DNA of 64,000 nt from Atrina japonica (GCA_030159075.1 BROG01000235.1:682001-746000), one strand, 5' to 3'; shown: positions 23,160-36,823, counted from the first letter of the stretch. Made by a program: numbers and translations. Notes: a model not told the origin generated them from the sequence alone.

Positions 23160-23885
23160 CAGTACATGTACATTGTAACCAGGTGCTCTCCACCACCAAT
23201 ACAGACTGGCAGCCACCATATACCTGAAAAGGTATTGAGTGTGGCCTGAAACATGTTAAAATACAATTAAAAAATCACAGATTGATCAAAATTTTATTTG
23301 ATGTTAACTTATGTTTTACTTATATTCACTGCTAAAACATTCATATGTATAATCAATGCAATTGTTCCTGTAATCAACTGTTACGATGAAATGCAAGGAA
23401 ATAAGTATCAAGTAAAAACACTAGATTGTAGGAGTATTTCTCAAGATAGAAGTCAGGACATACATTTGTACATCTTAGTGAGAAATTGCCTTTGGCAATA
23501 GAAATCAATCATAGGAAGACTATCCGCTAATTCAAGGTTAAAAATACAGAAATAATGCATATTGGTTCCAACAACTTTGTCTGTTGTCCGAGTAAGAAAG
23601 ATGTCTGGTTATTATAAACAAACTCCAGTAGTCTTATATAACAATGTAAATCGGGACCTAGACAAACTGTCCATTATCAGAGGGTGTTTGCTGAATTGAG
23701 GTGTCGGTTATGACAGGTTTTACTGTATATATACATGTATAATTTGACAATATAATTCTGTCCCTGAATACCTTGATCTTGTGTTCTGACGTAGCTTACA
23801 ATTACATGTTTAAAAGTATTGGATATCAATTATTTTTAGATTGTAGTGTATTGAAGTCATTTGATTCTCTTTTTGTACAAAATAC
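23160..23885. repeat. Duplicated SINE-containing segment, copy B
   Basis: Second copy of the segment at 21330-22090. It also contains, near 23570-23735, another degraded element ending in CAGGTTTTACTGTA. Confidence 0.7.
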
Positions 23886-24141
23886 TACATGTACATGTAA
23901 CAACTGTTTTTAGAGATGTGTGCATGGATGAATATTATCTTGTACACGAGTACAATATTTCTGCCTATTACATAACAGTACAAATGTAGTGATGTTAGTG
24001 TCTATATTGGTCCCGTCATTTGACAATCATTTGCCATTTATAGCATTTTCTACTCATTTTTAGTTTTTCCATAATACATGTACATGTACGTGTACCCATA
24101 GTGTGATGTTCAAAATGTACATGTACATATCTAAACATGTA

Positions 24142-24498
24142 CAGAGCTTTTTCCAAAGTGGCCACCACAACCCCACGGCCAGAAGAATAAAAAAATCTAC
24201 AATCCCCATTAAACTTCTACTGGCCCATAATGAACCATAAATAAGTCAAAAGAAAATTGTTATAGATATATTAAGTTTTTAAAAGAATAATATGTGAGGG
24301 CAAGACAGGATATTTTCAATTTCAGTTTGTTACAAATTAAAGATGAGATAGATTATTTTGTAAGATTTACATATGTGTATCAGTTATTGAAAAGAGTACT
24401 TATCTTTTAATGGACAATGGGACCAGTACAAAATCTACTGGCCCATTCTATTATTTACTGGCCATGGGCCAGCGAACCAGTGCTAATTTCCAGCCCTG
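24142..24498. mobile_element. hAT-like MITE, copy 1
   Basis: Starts CAGAGCTTTTT and ends GCTAATTTCCAGCCCTG. Aligns with 46560-46908 over its length, with shared AGGGCAAGACAGGATATTTT and a right part containing TACTGGCC...GGCCAG. The ends are of the CAGGGC...GCCCTG type of hAT elements. No ORF. Confidence 0.65.
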
Positions 24499-24802
24499 TA
24501 GTAGAATGTATATAGCTGGTACTGAAGTGTATCAGAAATTGCTTGACTAAGAAATAAAATCTATTCATTACCTCCATTACATTGAGTCTTGTAATCATGG
24601 ACAATTTAACCCTTTCTACATGTATCTCAGAGAGCAAAATAAACTTTTCCAATACAATAGATAATGGTAGATACCATTAAGATATTTGAGGATTAAAGGG
24701 TTAAATGCTAAAGGTATTCAGTTAAAAAAAAAGTTGCTAGATGTTTCCTAACCCAGGTTTTAAATTAAGAAGTGGGTTGGTCAATAGGCACACATGTATG
24801 TA

Positions 24803-25300
24803 CAGTAGAACTTCTATGAGTGGAACATCAATGAATTGAATGTCTCTATGTTTCAAACTATTTACAAATTCCCGAATAATTTTGTTATTTAACACTACTT
24901 ATAAACATTTTTTAATTCCAACTTTTATGAGTCGAATTTCTCGATGTTTTCGAATAAATTTTTGGGCCCATTTCTATAAAAACAACTGAAATTCCTGCAT
25001 ATAATTCAAAGTCAAAATTTACATGTGTACAAAATTGCCCCATGATAATTCTTCTCCTTCTTATAAACACTCATTGTTTTAATTTTACGAAAATTAAGTT
25101 AAATTTAACACTAATTGTTCATAATGACTGTATACCGGGTATGTATATGTCTTAAATGGTTTCGAAGTAGTCATATACACTTTATAGAACCTGTGGAACA
25201 AAAAACGTTTGATTCTAGGTTAACATTCATGAGTTGAAGTCCCGATATTTTGAACTTTTCTTGGTGGTCCTTTGAACTTTGACTCATCGAAGTTCTACTG
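24803..25300. mobile_element. pogo-like MITE, long form
   Basis: Left end CAGTAGAACTTCTATGAG and right end CTCATCGAAGTTCTACTG are inverted repeats, next to TA on the left. About 500 bp, no ORF. Interior blocks recur in opposite orientation at 53210-53590. Confidence 0.75.
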
Positions 25301-26137
25301 CATATATATATTTCTTGCATTTGATTTGCTGTTACTGATAATTCGCACCTGTGATTGGTGAGAAAAAGTATTGTGACGTTATTTTGCACTGGTGGGATGT
25401 TTTATATTGCTTTGTGAAATTAAGAGAATAGGTATATTTGCTCTTTCATGTTTATTTACAGACAAAAATAAGGCTTTGTCCAGTATTGGCAGTAAGTTTT
25501 CTGACATTGTTGCTGAAATTTAACCAGCCAAAATGTCTTAATGATTAAAAATTAACTAGCACTTTATACATGTATAAGTCCACAGCATATTGTACCTCAT
25601 ATGAAATACTCGAGACAAGTATTATTTCATGGGCAATCGTAGACTACAAGACGCATATGCATATAGCCGCATGATTGGATTATTTATATGCATATTTATG
25701 AATGCATATCAAACATCTGTACTGACCACTGATCAAAATGAAATTCCCTAAACATAATGTTAAATAATTACCCATTCATCATTTGTTTACAATGTTCATA
25801 GTCAAGCTTTTATTGACAGCTGCTTTAACCCTTTCACCCTTGAATATCTGAGCAGCATGCTCTTTTTAATTGTTTAAGACCAGTATATTATGGTTTGTAG
25901 GGTTGAAAGTGTTAAAAACTTGACTGGCAGTCATTGACAGGATGTTTCCCTCAGAACAAGGTCTTATTGTATTCTAACCCGAATTCAGGTCCTTAATTTT
26001 AGTTGCTGCAAAAGTACTTGTGCCAATATTTTTGTATATTACATAATATTACATGTACATGTATGTATTAAAATTTCCAAAATTAGATGTTGGGGCTTCT
26101 GGATACAACTTGAAAAATCACTGTCATCCCTAAAGCC

Positions 26138-26200
26138 ACATTTGGACTGGTCTAAGTCATTGATTTTCCATTGTTTTTCAGGGGTTGATAAGTTAATCTG
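26138..26200. repeat. Dispersed repeat, inverted copy at 55010-55075
   Basis: Contains TAAGTCATTGATTTTCC and TTTTTCAGGGGTTGAT, which occur reverse-complemented at 55010-55075 with one short insertion difference. Confidence 0.6.
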
Positions 26201-26220
26201 TCATTGTTGTCTTGATACAT

Positions 26221-26257
26221 TTTGTATATATATACCTATATATATACCTATATATAC

Positions 26258-26339
<82 letters not shown>

Positions 26340-26356
26340 GTAATATATATATGATA

Positions 26357-26413
<57 letters not shown>
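26221..26413. repeat. (TA)n microsatellite
   Basis: Two long TA runs separated by a short interruption around 26331-26360. The apparent ORFs on both strands (IYIYIY...) are only translations of this repeat. Confidence 0.97.
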
Positions 26414-26417
<4 letters not shown>

Positions 26418-26839
26418 GTAATATGATGATAATGATTTTTAATTGCTCTAATATAAACATACTGTTAATTGCTCCTGTATATTAGGTTTATATGTGCTAT
26501 ATTTATGGCTTGCACAAAAACTCTCTGTTATCATAAATTTAGTTTTATTTTCATGTATTATTACTAACATTCATAAAAATGTTATAAAATAGAAATAACT
26601 ATTCATGTTTCTATCAGTCTATGGCGATATTTCATATAAAGCAGATTAAGCAAGATTGACTGCACATAAAAAAGCTCAGATATATTATCAGCGTACAGGT
26701 AAGTGCTACCGTACTGGTACATAAATATACATGTAGTGTGAGTGTATTTTAGTGGCTTGTAGTTCATGGTCAGCATCTGTTTAGTGCTGCACATGTAATG
26801 CAACAATTCAGAGATTTTTCTACATGTACATGCAGATCA

Positions 26840-27150
26840 ATTTTGGCTCTGATTATATTATAGGACCCATTCCCAATGCAAAAATGGCTTGTATTTCCCC
26901 CCAAAATATGCAAAAGTTCCTAATTTGGAATTTCAAAATAAAAGAATAAATTTCATAAAGTATTTTTAAACATTGAAACAAATGTCTCCTTGGAGTCTTG
27001 ACTATACATGTATGACAGACTTTTTTTGCAATAAATAATTAAATTATATATAAAAAGATTATCTATATCTCATTTGAAATACATGACATTTCCCCATACC
27101 AGTATTTTTAAATGATTTCACAATGAAATTTGAGAGAAATCCCCAAAATA
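26840..27150. repeat. Old dispersed repeat, CCCATTCCCAATGC family, copy 1
   Basis: CCCATTCCCAATGCAAAA and a following run of AT-rich blocks recur at 48935-49205, 51640-52085 and 58995-59305. Copies are clearly diverged. Confidence 0.55.
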
Positions 27151-27180
27151 TACAATTGTAAATGAATAAAGAAAAAGTCA

Positions 27181-29700
27181 AAACCAATAAATTAAGCAAA
27201 ATTAATGTATTCCACAAATCAATAAATTAATAAAAACAAAAGTACCGTTAGATACACTGTAGTAATCATTGATGACAGATTGCATATTCATTGACACCTT
27301 TATGTATTTGCATACAAAGTCACATGACTGATACAGTAAAATCCATATAGCCTGGCAGGAAGGAGTCTTGTGGGGCCCTTTTTTTACCTGGAGAATTTAA
27401 AGTGATATGAGCTGTCGTACATGAAAAAAATTTACATGCCCATTTTATGTAATATTTTATCTCGAATATATTCCCAAAAAACCATCTGGTGGTTAGAATA
27501 ACAAATGCATGCGTATAATTGCCCCAAACTTGCCAAACGTAACCGTAATATTAGTTTGATATCATTCTGGCCATTACACATTTAACTTTTGGTAATTCTT
27601 ACGAAGATTACCGATTGTCCAACAACGGCGTGCTATTTGAAGTTAATATATATTTTATTCTTATTACCCTTTGCATTTTTTCTTGTACATCATCATTTCA
27701 AACCTAAATCAGGCAAATTTGGTCTTTTCCGTTGTTTCAAAACACCTGTGTCTGAAATTGTACATGTGCCGGATATATCGGGTGATCTCGACCCATTTTG
27801 AACTTGTTCAATCTCAAACTCGGCTTTATTATTCTTGACAAATATGGCCTGATATTTTTATTCATGTATTGATCCGATTTGTTTCAGTTATTTAAAATAG
27901 CATTGAAAAGCACATATTTTACATAATACATTGTACATGTACTTACCAATAAAAATCACGTCCTGTACTATAAAAGTAAATATAAAACACATAAAAATCG
28001 GCCTACTTGAACACACCCAATTGTCTCAAGAGCTGAGGTTGCTGATAGATCAAGCATTGTAAAGGACAGAGATCCCCTGACCAAATTATGAAGCACATTT
28101 AATATGGTGAAAGAGTTTATCTGAAAGGAAATTGCATACGGAAATACAGCCAGATTTTTTAAGGTACGGTAAAACTTAAATTCTAATAAAACAAATAACT
28201 CAGAAAAGAATATCTTTTTCAATGTTCATGTGTTTGATATTGTATTTAAACACACATTTTATCATATTCTTGTCTATATGTCATGGGACAAAAATCATTG
28301 TGACAGCTTATATCATTGTAAATTTTAGGTAATAAAGCATAACATTAAAATCTGACTTGTTACCACACATAAGAGAGTATCCAGTGAGGACTTTTAATGT
28401 TTTTCCTTTGCAGCTTGTCATAACCGAAAAAGTGAGTAGAATCATCCGTTTGATAATCAAAAGGTTACTCTGCCCCGCTGTCTTATGTGAATCGGACAAT
28501 GCACCTGTGTCATTGAACTGATATACAAATGTACACCTGTATGTATTGAGATACAGGTAGGTTGTGTAAACTTACTGTATGTCAGAGTGCATGGTTATAT
28601 AGGACTATTGAGTTGGATGGTACAAATCTACTGTGAGTAGCTACACATATTCCTTCATTCCAGTTTTCCTAATACTTGATAAGTACATATACCTAATACA
28701 TCAAAAATCAGATTTTGTTTCATAAAATCATTCAAATCTCCATGATTTTAAAGAAATCTAAATAAAATTAGAATATTCATAATTTTCTAAAATTATTTTT
28801 ATTCATTTTGTAAATTCAGTTTACTTTTTATAACATTGAGTGCTTGTGAGAAACAGAAGAATAACTATTAGGCGATTTTCGTACACATTTAAATTTTGAC
28901 TTAGAATCTTTTGTAGGAATTTTCGTTGTTTTTCATTTTATAGTTCTAAATGGGTCCCAAATTTATTCGATTATATTTTTTTTGACTATATAGTCACTCA
29001 TAAATCTTCAAATTTGAGGGATTAGGAAACATAGATTTACATCTGTCATATGTAAAATTTTTGTGTTACACTATGATTATCCGGTAAAAAATGAAGTATG
29101 TACTCAAACTATTTTTAAATATTTCTGAAGTTTTCTTCAAATGAGCATTAACTTTCACCATTATTTATATTAATATCCAGTCAATATACATGTACAAAAA
29201 TGCCCAGTTACAGAATAAATTTTGCTCGTTTTGTCTTAAAATAATGAAAAGTTAGTTGAGCATGCGTACTGAGTAAATTTTGTGTCTTCGGGCCTAGATA
29301 CCAACGTAGCACAATATTAATGGTGATTATCTGATTGAGGACATACGTTGTATGGTGCATGTACAAATAAAAGATAAATACAGTGGAATCTTGTTATGTC
29401 GAAACTCACACATGATGTACAAATGTATATATACATTGTTCATGTATTTATTATTGCTAAATCAAGTGAGTAAAATTTCCAGTTGTTGTCAAATTGGAAT
29501 GGTTTGTCCAGATTTGATAATTACAATGTATAATGGATGTATTTAATTTACATGTACATGTACATTTACGAGTATGGTGCTTTTACAATTTTACTCTGTA
29601 TTATATCTGAAAATTCTACTTAAATCAAATTAAATTTTTGGTCCAAAGTATTTACAGAAACTATGTTTGATATCTTGATTCTTCTCAGACAGTGATCAGT
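27181..29700. other. No gene recognised
   Basis: AT-rich with scattered TACATGTA words. Open stretches up to 84 codons lack any recognisable product, splice context or repeat of a known domain. Confidence 0.45.
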
Positions 29701-29702
29701 AG

Positions 29703-29858
29703 AATCAAGCTCAACTTTGAGTTCCAGATAGAAAATATCAGTTGAGGGTAGGATGGATCAATAAGTCCCAACTGAGATGTTAGCCGAGGTTGGGACATTG
29801 ATCCATCACACCCAAGACTGATATTTTTCTATCTGGAACTCAAATGTGGTGCTTGATT
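29703..29858. repeat. 156-bp imperfect hairpin
   Basis: AATCAAGC...TTTGAGTTCCAGATAGAAAA at the left mirrors TTTTTCTATCTGGAACTCAA...GCTTGATT at the right. The inner arms GATGGATCAAT and ATTGATCCATC also pair, and TCCCAAC pairs with GTTGGGA. Foldback-type element. Confidence 0.85.
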
Positions 29859-30896
29859 ATTTTTCTCACACGTGGAAAGCTTGAAATCTCGCTTGTTTAC
29901 ATACTTGAATAAATCAGTTTAGCAAGTTCACCCTTTTTCCATCCACAAATAAATATAAACCCACATTATATGCGTATCTTTTTATTTCTTTTCAAACAAA
30001 TTTGGCCAGATTTGTGTGTAAGTGATAACAAATTTTAACAATGTCAACTATCAACACTATAATCTCTTTGATCACCTATGATTACAAACAATTTGGACAA
30101 CGTGTGTAAGGATACAAAGGGTTCTGAATCAGCAGTTCCGGATAGAATTTTTGCAGTACTGATAAAAAACGAGATCCGTCTATCTGAGGTGCGAGGAAGC
30201 TTGGTTTTGTCATATTGTCAGTTGTAACCTATAGTACTACAGTTGAACCTGCCTTGAAAGACCACCTGTCTTCTGAGACCACATTCTGAAAACCACTTCA
30301 CTTGGTTAAACCTTTAAATACACCTCTTTTTAAAAACCACCTGTCTTGAGAGATCACATTTCAGTGGCTGATTTGGTGGTTCTACTGTATAAAGCATTGT
30401 CCATGTACATGTACATACATGTATAATATACAATGTTGATTGAAATGTACATGTTGATACAGTGGAAACTCGCTTAAAAGACCATCGAACTGGCCGACTC
30501 ATTAGTGATTACATTAGATAATTAGTGAGGTTTGTTTTTTAGTTTAGTAATAATCAGGATATCTACATGTACATGTAGGTCTCCTAATAAACAAGATGGC
30601 ATATTGGCCAGGTTCCACATGCATTTAGCTGTTCATTGCACAATCGACTTTCAGCACGTTGCTTGCCATGCCTGGGTTGTTTATAAGGGAATGTCTTATT
30701 TATCTATATTTATCTTTGTAAATAATCTACCTAGGACACAGATAAGAACATGTGTATTTATGTACAACTTCTATCATATGAATTTTAAACATCATCTGAT
30801 GTATCTGATGTACATGTATGATAGCTAAAAGTGTCAGTAAAAGTGTCTGTACATATATATACCAACAGCAATATATAATGCCTAACTGTTAGGCTA

Positions 30897-30908
30897 AATA
30901 TATATATG

Positions 30909-30990
<82 letters not shown>

Positions 30991-31080
30991 ATATATATAT
31001 AGATATATATATATATATATATGTAGATATATATATATAGATATATAGATATATATAGATATATATATAGATACACATGT
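30897..31080. repeat. (TA)n and TAGA-rich microsatellite
   Basis: TA run followed by TATATAGATA variants. Any reading frame through it is repeat only. Confidence 0.96.
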
Positions 31081-31135
31081 ATCTCTGATGCCAATATATA
31101 TGTATGTACATGTACATGTATATGTATATAATCAT

Positions 31136-32300
31136 GAAAATAAAAAAAAAGTAAGAAAAGTAAAAAAAGTAAAATTGTGCCTTGTGGTAAAATTGTTAAA
31201 TAATATACATGTAAGAAGTTGAAAACATAGTCTATTGCAAGTCAATTTGGTGATTCAGTATCTGTGGTGTAAGGTTTTTATTTTCTTTATTCCAGCATGT
31301 TCACTGCTTTTTAGCTCACCTGGATAATATTTATTCATACATGTAGCTGAGTATCACACAGTACAGGGGTACTTTATATATAGGGTGGTACTTCTTATAT
31401 GAACATATTTTGTACCTGGGTACTTTTTATATGGTAGGTACTTATGACAACAGGTTTTGTTACATGTAGGTTTCTAAACAATGTGACATATCAGAAAACA
31501 GGAACCATGAGAGATTGGTTTTTAATTAGATCAATATTGGTGCATGTACCTTGACTCAAAGCTATCATTGGTGGATCTATAAGGGTGCAGCAATTCAAAT
31601 TATGAATTCGAATTATGCTGGATGCTTACATGTGCAGGTGATAATGGAGAGGTTAAATGACTTCTGTGTCAAGGATAGGCTGATCAAGTTAAAGATCTCT
31701 ATCTGAACATGGTGTGTGTATCCAGAGTTAAGACTTAATCACTGATACAATCATCAAAATGAAAAAAAAAAGGTTTCTTCAAAAAGAAAAAGGACTATGA
31801 AATTGTGTGAAGCTTGAAAATCTTCTTGTAATGTTCATTATTCTCTTAAGAAATATTATTGAAATACAAAATGTATTTACATTTCAAAATTTAAAACATT
31901 TGTTTTATTACTTATAGATACATACATGTACATTTGTACATACTATAGTTAGTAAAAAGGTATTAACAGTTTTAAGTCTGATTCTAGTCTCACAATCCGT
32001 CCTAATTAAGTGATAATTTCCAGAGTGATTGATGTATTTTTTTCAATATTATAATAAATTTCTGCTATAGTTGTACATCTAGTTTTCTCCCATTGTTCAC
32101 AGATTTTTCCTTTGTTTTAATGGGGAATGATTTCCTTGTCAACCCCTAGGGTATTGACAAGCTTCACGCGCTATGACATCACAATACAATTTATGCTGTA
32201 GTGTGTCTGTGACATATAGAATACTGTGCATAATGTCAGATTTCATTTGCGTAGATCTCCAATCTACATGTGTTTAAAATGTGGGAGAAAAATAATCAAC
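31136..32300. other. No gene recognised
   Basis: AT-rich, no open frames of note. A small palindrome CTTGTCAACCCCTAGGG...TTGACAAG lies at 32136-32162. Confidence 0.4.
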
Positions 32301-32302
32301 CC

Positions 32303-32444
32303 CTACCTTGAGGGTATGACAAAGGAATCTCAATCTGGACCCCGGGATAAGATTATTGAATGACAAACCCTCAGCAAGCCTCGGGTTTGTCATTCAAAAA
32401 TCTTACCCTCGGATTGAGATTCCTTTGTCATATCCTCAAGGTAG
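32303..32444. repeat. 142-bp imperfect hairpin
   Basis: CTACCTTGAGGGTATGACAA at the left pairs with TTGTCATATCCTCAAGGTAG at the right. GGAATCTCAATC and GATTGAGATTCC pair, and GAATGACAAACCC with GGGTTTGTCATTC near the centre. Same architecture as the hairpins at 15228 and 29703, but a different sequence. Confidence 0.88.
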
Positions 32445-33322
32445 GTGTAGATTCTATTAGTCTTTGGACAAAGATTGTACTAAAAAAATCATTTGTATGA
32501 AGACAAACATATCATGTTTCAGCATGTTGACCATAGAATTTCCCCTTGTTACTCTTACTTTGATACTTACATGTAGACATTTAACCTTAAAATATGAATT
32601 AGTATGTATATTATACCCTCTCCAAAAAAAAAAAAAAAAAAAAGCACATGGCTGTTGTTAACTGGGTGAATATAAAGCTAGTTATCACTTATATTATCCC
32701 TGTAATGTCACAACATGCAGTTTGCTTTGGTAGAGCATTATCATGTTTCCAACCTACATGTATATCCCTTGTTTACTTTCAAATACTAGCCACTCAATAT
32801 CAGAGTGGTTAAGGCTATTTTCAGGTAAAACTAGAGGTACATGTACATATGCAAAATTGTTTGTACTGTACTCATCATTTGATAGGGAGTGTTTTAGCTA
32901 TTTGGAAGAGTTTCACAAACAGACACTAAACACTTCACTCTTTTTGGTTGTTTTTATCCTTGTCGGCTGTCACTGAACTGTATACATACTACATGTACAG
33001 ACTTACACATGTGTATCGGACAATCCTGCTGGCCACATTTGTGGTCATAGAAAGTGTAAGTGTTGTTGTAAATTTATAATTTCATGCGGTTCTAGAGAAA
33101 AAGTATATAGCCTTTCATATCCCAAGTCTTCAACAGTGTTTTCCCTAGAGATATTCAATAAGGGATAAAACAGACACCCATTTAATTGAAAATTTAGGGT
33201 CATTTGTAATTTGGGGGAGGGATCTTATATTTTCTTTGTTTACCATTACTTCAATACTTGTTATTATTACATATCTATACATATTAATTTATAATTATGA
33301 CACAGCTTGTACAGTTTACTGA

Positions 33323-33793
33323 CAGGGCTCACCCTGTCATTAGCCGATGTAGCCATCGACTAATTTTTTCAAGATTGGCTAAAAAATATTGTAAATGGCT
33401 AATTTTCTGGCTAATAGTTTTTGATAATTTTGGTACATGTTTTTGTGTATTGTACTGCTGTCATTTAAACGAGAGAGAAATAGCGTGAACACAGACAACT
33501 ACATTTGATAATGCACAAAGCATGTTACAAGGACATGCATGACTGGTAAAAACAGAATTGTCCCAAAATTTACGAAATCAAGCAAACCCCCAGACTTACA
33601 AATAGTGTGCCACATAATGTCACACGTACATGTATACATAGTTTCCACTTGTCACCACCATGTTATGTAAAATTGAAAATATCACTGGTGTCAGTATAAG
33701 TTGACCTGGCTAATCAAAATTTCTATGGGCTAAAAATATCTTGGTTGGCTAATTTTTTTGGCTTAGAGTTTTCCGAGTCCAGGGTGAGCCCTG
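33323..33793. mobile_element. hAT-like MITE with CAGGGCTCACCCTG ends
   Basis: The ends CAGGGCTCACCCTG and CAGGGTGAGCCCTG are perfect inverted repeats. The 8-bp flanks, TTTACTGA and TTTACATA, look like a decayed 8-bp target duplication, as hAT elements make. The subterminal GGCTAATTTTTT/GGCTAAAAA motif is repeated. No ORF. Confidence 0.8.
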
Positions 33794-33956
33794 TTTACAT
33801 ATTAAGATTTTATAATTTTTTTTTTATGGTAATTGACTTGTATTGCTACATAATGAGGAATTATTTTGCATTCATTATGAAGCAATTGATTCTTATTTAG
33901 GGGTCATTTGCTATATTATCCTGTCAATCACACGGAATTTGTGCATGAGAGAAAAC

Positions 33957-34354
33957 TAGGGCTGTCATTGATGAGAAATTCTATATTGATATGTAAAAAA
34001 TATCGATAAATCGAATAATATGGTACTTCTATGAAATGCATTCAAAATATATAGATTCATTACAATATCTAGGTGTTTTGTTGTGTATTTTACTATCTGA
34101 TTATTTAAAAAAAAATCATTGCAAGGAAAACATTGTTCATTTGAACAAATTGAACAGTTAGAATAAAATATAACACGGTTCAAGAACAAGAAGTAAAACA
34201 AATGGAAAATTTGGGAAATTGAAAAAGACAGTACATACTGTGAAATGCAATATGAAATGTATCAATACTAAATAAATGTATCGATTATCGTATCGAATCA
34301 ATTTGTATATTGATACATCGATATCTGATATCGAGTCTATCAATGACAGCCCTA
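33957..34354. mobile_element. hAT-like MITE with TAGGGCTGTCA ends
   Basis: Left end TAGGGCTGTCATTGAT and right end ATCAATGACAGCCCTA are exact inverted repeats. The flanks GAGAAAAC and GGGAAAAC form an 8-bp target duplication with one difference. The inside is rich in ATCGATA words. It lies only 163 bp from another hAT-like MITE. Confidence 0.88.
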
Positions 34355-34362
34355 GGGAAAAC

Positions 34363-36423
34363 CCAGTCAATAAATTCTACCTCCGATGGGCATACCCCTG
34401 GTTTTTAACACCAAAGCAGTGTCATACAGTTGCATGTAAGTCAAGCTATAAATATAGCTAGTTATCTGCAATCATTGTTTGCATCTGATTATAGGACACT
34501 GCGATGCATCATACTTCAGAATAATCAACGATGATCTGTAAAAGCAGGTTAGCGGTATCTACACCAGGTGGATATAAATTGTTGACGATGATGTTATCAT
34601 ATATAGGGCAGACAGGATAAATTACTGGGCAGATCTTTATCTTTATATATGTATTCTTATCAGTTTGTATAAATCATAACATTAAAGTGAATTTAACATT
34701 GGCGGTAATCAAAATCTGATGCATATTTACATATTTTTTGCATAAACATCAATGTTTACACAAGGAAATCAAAATCTAGGCATAAGATCAATTAGATACC
34801 CAACATACATGTAATTTAAATTTGAAGCATAAAATTAAACATGGTGGATCTGATGTGAAACATAATTTCTCTAGCAGACTCAAAATCTATTTAAACTGAT
34901 ATTAATAGCTTGCCTGGCCTATAGGGCCAAGTGAACCATTGCCACAGGCACATGTATGGCCCAATCTCCTTCATCTCTTAACTTTACCATTTTAATCAAA
35001 CTTGGTCCTAGGGAGGTGCTTCAAGTTTGCAAACCAAAAAGAGCTAGTACCCAGTGTTTCCAAAAGTGGCCAAAAAGGGCAAAAACTTAGTACAATGTAC
35101 ATGTTTCTTAATCACGATTGTTTGCTAGCTAAAGATGTTTATCATCTTATGTTTTCATTGGATAAACCATTTCTAGCAAGATTAATAGCCTGTGTGCTAC
35201 CCTGATTTCTTTTCTTATGAAAGATTTACATCTGGCAGATTTACTTTTCTGCGTCTTAATATTCACACACTTTTGTACTCTTCATATGTAGTATTATACA
35301 TGTAGTAGCTCAGGGTTAGTCAGTTGAAGCGAGTGAAATTATAAATGTGTAAATTACAGGTTGATAGGTTTTAGTTTACCTTAAAATGCAGGCTGCATCT
35401 ACAAAAAATCATTTTGTCCCATCGTAAACTTTGTATGTGATGTAATTTGATTGTTATTTCGTAAGAAACCTTAGCATTTGTGTTGTTGACTACATCTTTA
35501 ATACAAGGGTATACCAGATAACTTTCTGAGCACTTGGGTATAATACCCATCAATTCCAAATCCAGTGGGTAATTTTTACCCACCAAATTTCTGTCAAGTG
35601 TGTATTTTCCAATTCTGTTGCCATATGATGATTGCCATTGATTTTACTATAAAGGTTTGGTTGCTAAATTACCATTAATTGATCTGTACTTAACTGTATG
35701 TACAATGTAAGTCCAAAATTTAAACATCTGGGTTTGGGTCAGCTTAATTGCATTATCACTACAGAGCTTAAACACACATTATGACCAAGATCCATTCAGA
35801 GCAAGTGAACTCAATATTTTATCTCTCAGCAGGTTTCAGATCCAATGTGTTTAGTTTTATGCTTTAGTTTTGACTTGCATTAGGTATCGTACGCATGGAT
35901 TTTAATTTTAATTTGCTTGCGTATCCATTTATCTTTTTATGCGTAAAATAGTAAAATACGCAAATACACAGCTTATCTGGATAACTGTGTACATAATGTA
36001 CATGATTGATATAAGCATGTAAAATAGAATTATATGTATTTGATATTTCGACTTGATTGAGGTTGAGGTTGAATCTAACTCTTTTTTTTTTAACATTTAT
36101 TTGCAGGTCATTTGTCACAAAAACTCCAACAAACGAAATTGATCGATATTGTGGAAATGTGATCTAGATGCAGAAAAAATGACGTGTTATAATAATGTGA
36201 TACTACCCATCATGCAGCTCATGCAATTAATAGATACATACAGAAACAAAAATGACTGACTTGGTTTGCTGAAAGTGTAACAGATCAACAACGCTCATTT
36301 TCAGTGCCATGTAATCCTAACATTTGTTGACAGTCTATTTTACTCACTTTGTTCCATTGGTTTTTTTTGTCTGTATGTCATTACATTCCTGTTTATAAGT
36401 TGGTTAACATTACAAAGGCCAAG
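34363..36423. other. Region upstream of GPR155, no coding exon recognised
   Basis: Probably holds the GPR155 promoter and 5' UTR, but I see no clear core promoter. Positions 35880-35960 share GCATGGATTTTAATTT and a TATCCATT...GCGTAAAA pattern with 57205-57275, a dispersed repeat. Confidence 0.4.
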
Positions 36424-36823
36424 ATGAATATTACACCATCGACAAACACAACTGGCGGTGGAGCTTCATCCATGGTGTCCATAGATAAACTTTATCCTGC
36501 AATCATCCAGTGTTTTGTCATCATTCTAGCAGGATATACCGCTGGCAGAGGAAACCTAATCTCATCGTCACAGGGAAAAGGAATTGGAACGTTTGTTTCA
36601 AACTTTTGTCTCCCTGCATTGCTTTTCAAGAATATGTGCATTCTAGATTTTAGTGCGGTGGACTGGTTTTTCTTGGCAGGAATTTTAATCTCCAAAACAG
36701 CTGTGTTTCTATTTGTAGTCCTAGTTACACTGATATCCAAGAGACCATTTAATTTTGGATATGCGGGATTGTTTGGAATATTTGCAACACAGAGTAATGA
36801 TTTTGCACTGGGATATCCAATAT
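36424..36823 (+). CDS. GPR155: GPR155 coding exon 1
   Basis: Encodes residues 1-133: a short luminal tail, helix 1 (LYPAIIQCFVIILAGY), helix 2 (GTFVSNFCLPALLFKN) and helix 3 (WFFLAGILISKTAVFLF), ending in ATQSNDFALGYPI. The donor is GTAAGTATG. Relative to human GPR155 (from memory), the positions F43, P44, E48 and Y57 proposed to line the sterol site are Y24, P25, Q29 and Y38 here. Confidence 0.95.

Noticed and set aside
26221..26490. ORFs rich in Ile-Tyr on both strands
   Set aside because: Pure translation of (TA)n; the same holds for 30785-31135.
27589..27801. 70-codon plus-strand ORF with a hydrophobic stretch
   Set aside because: No splice signals in place, no recognisable domain, and such lengths are expected by chance here.
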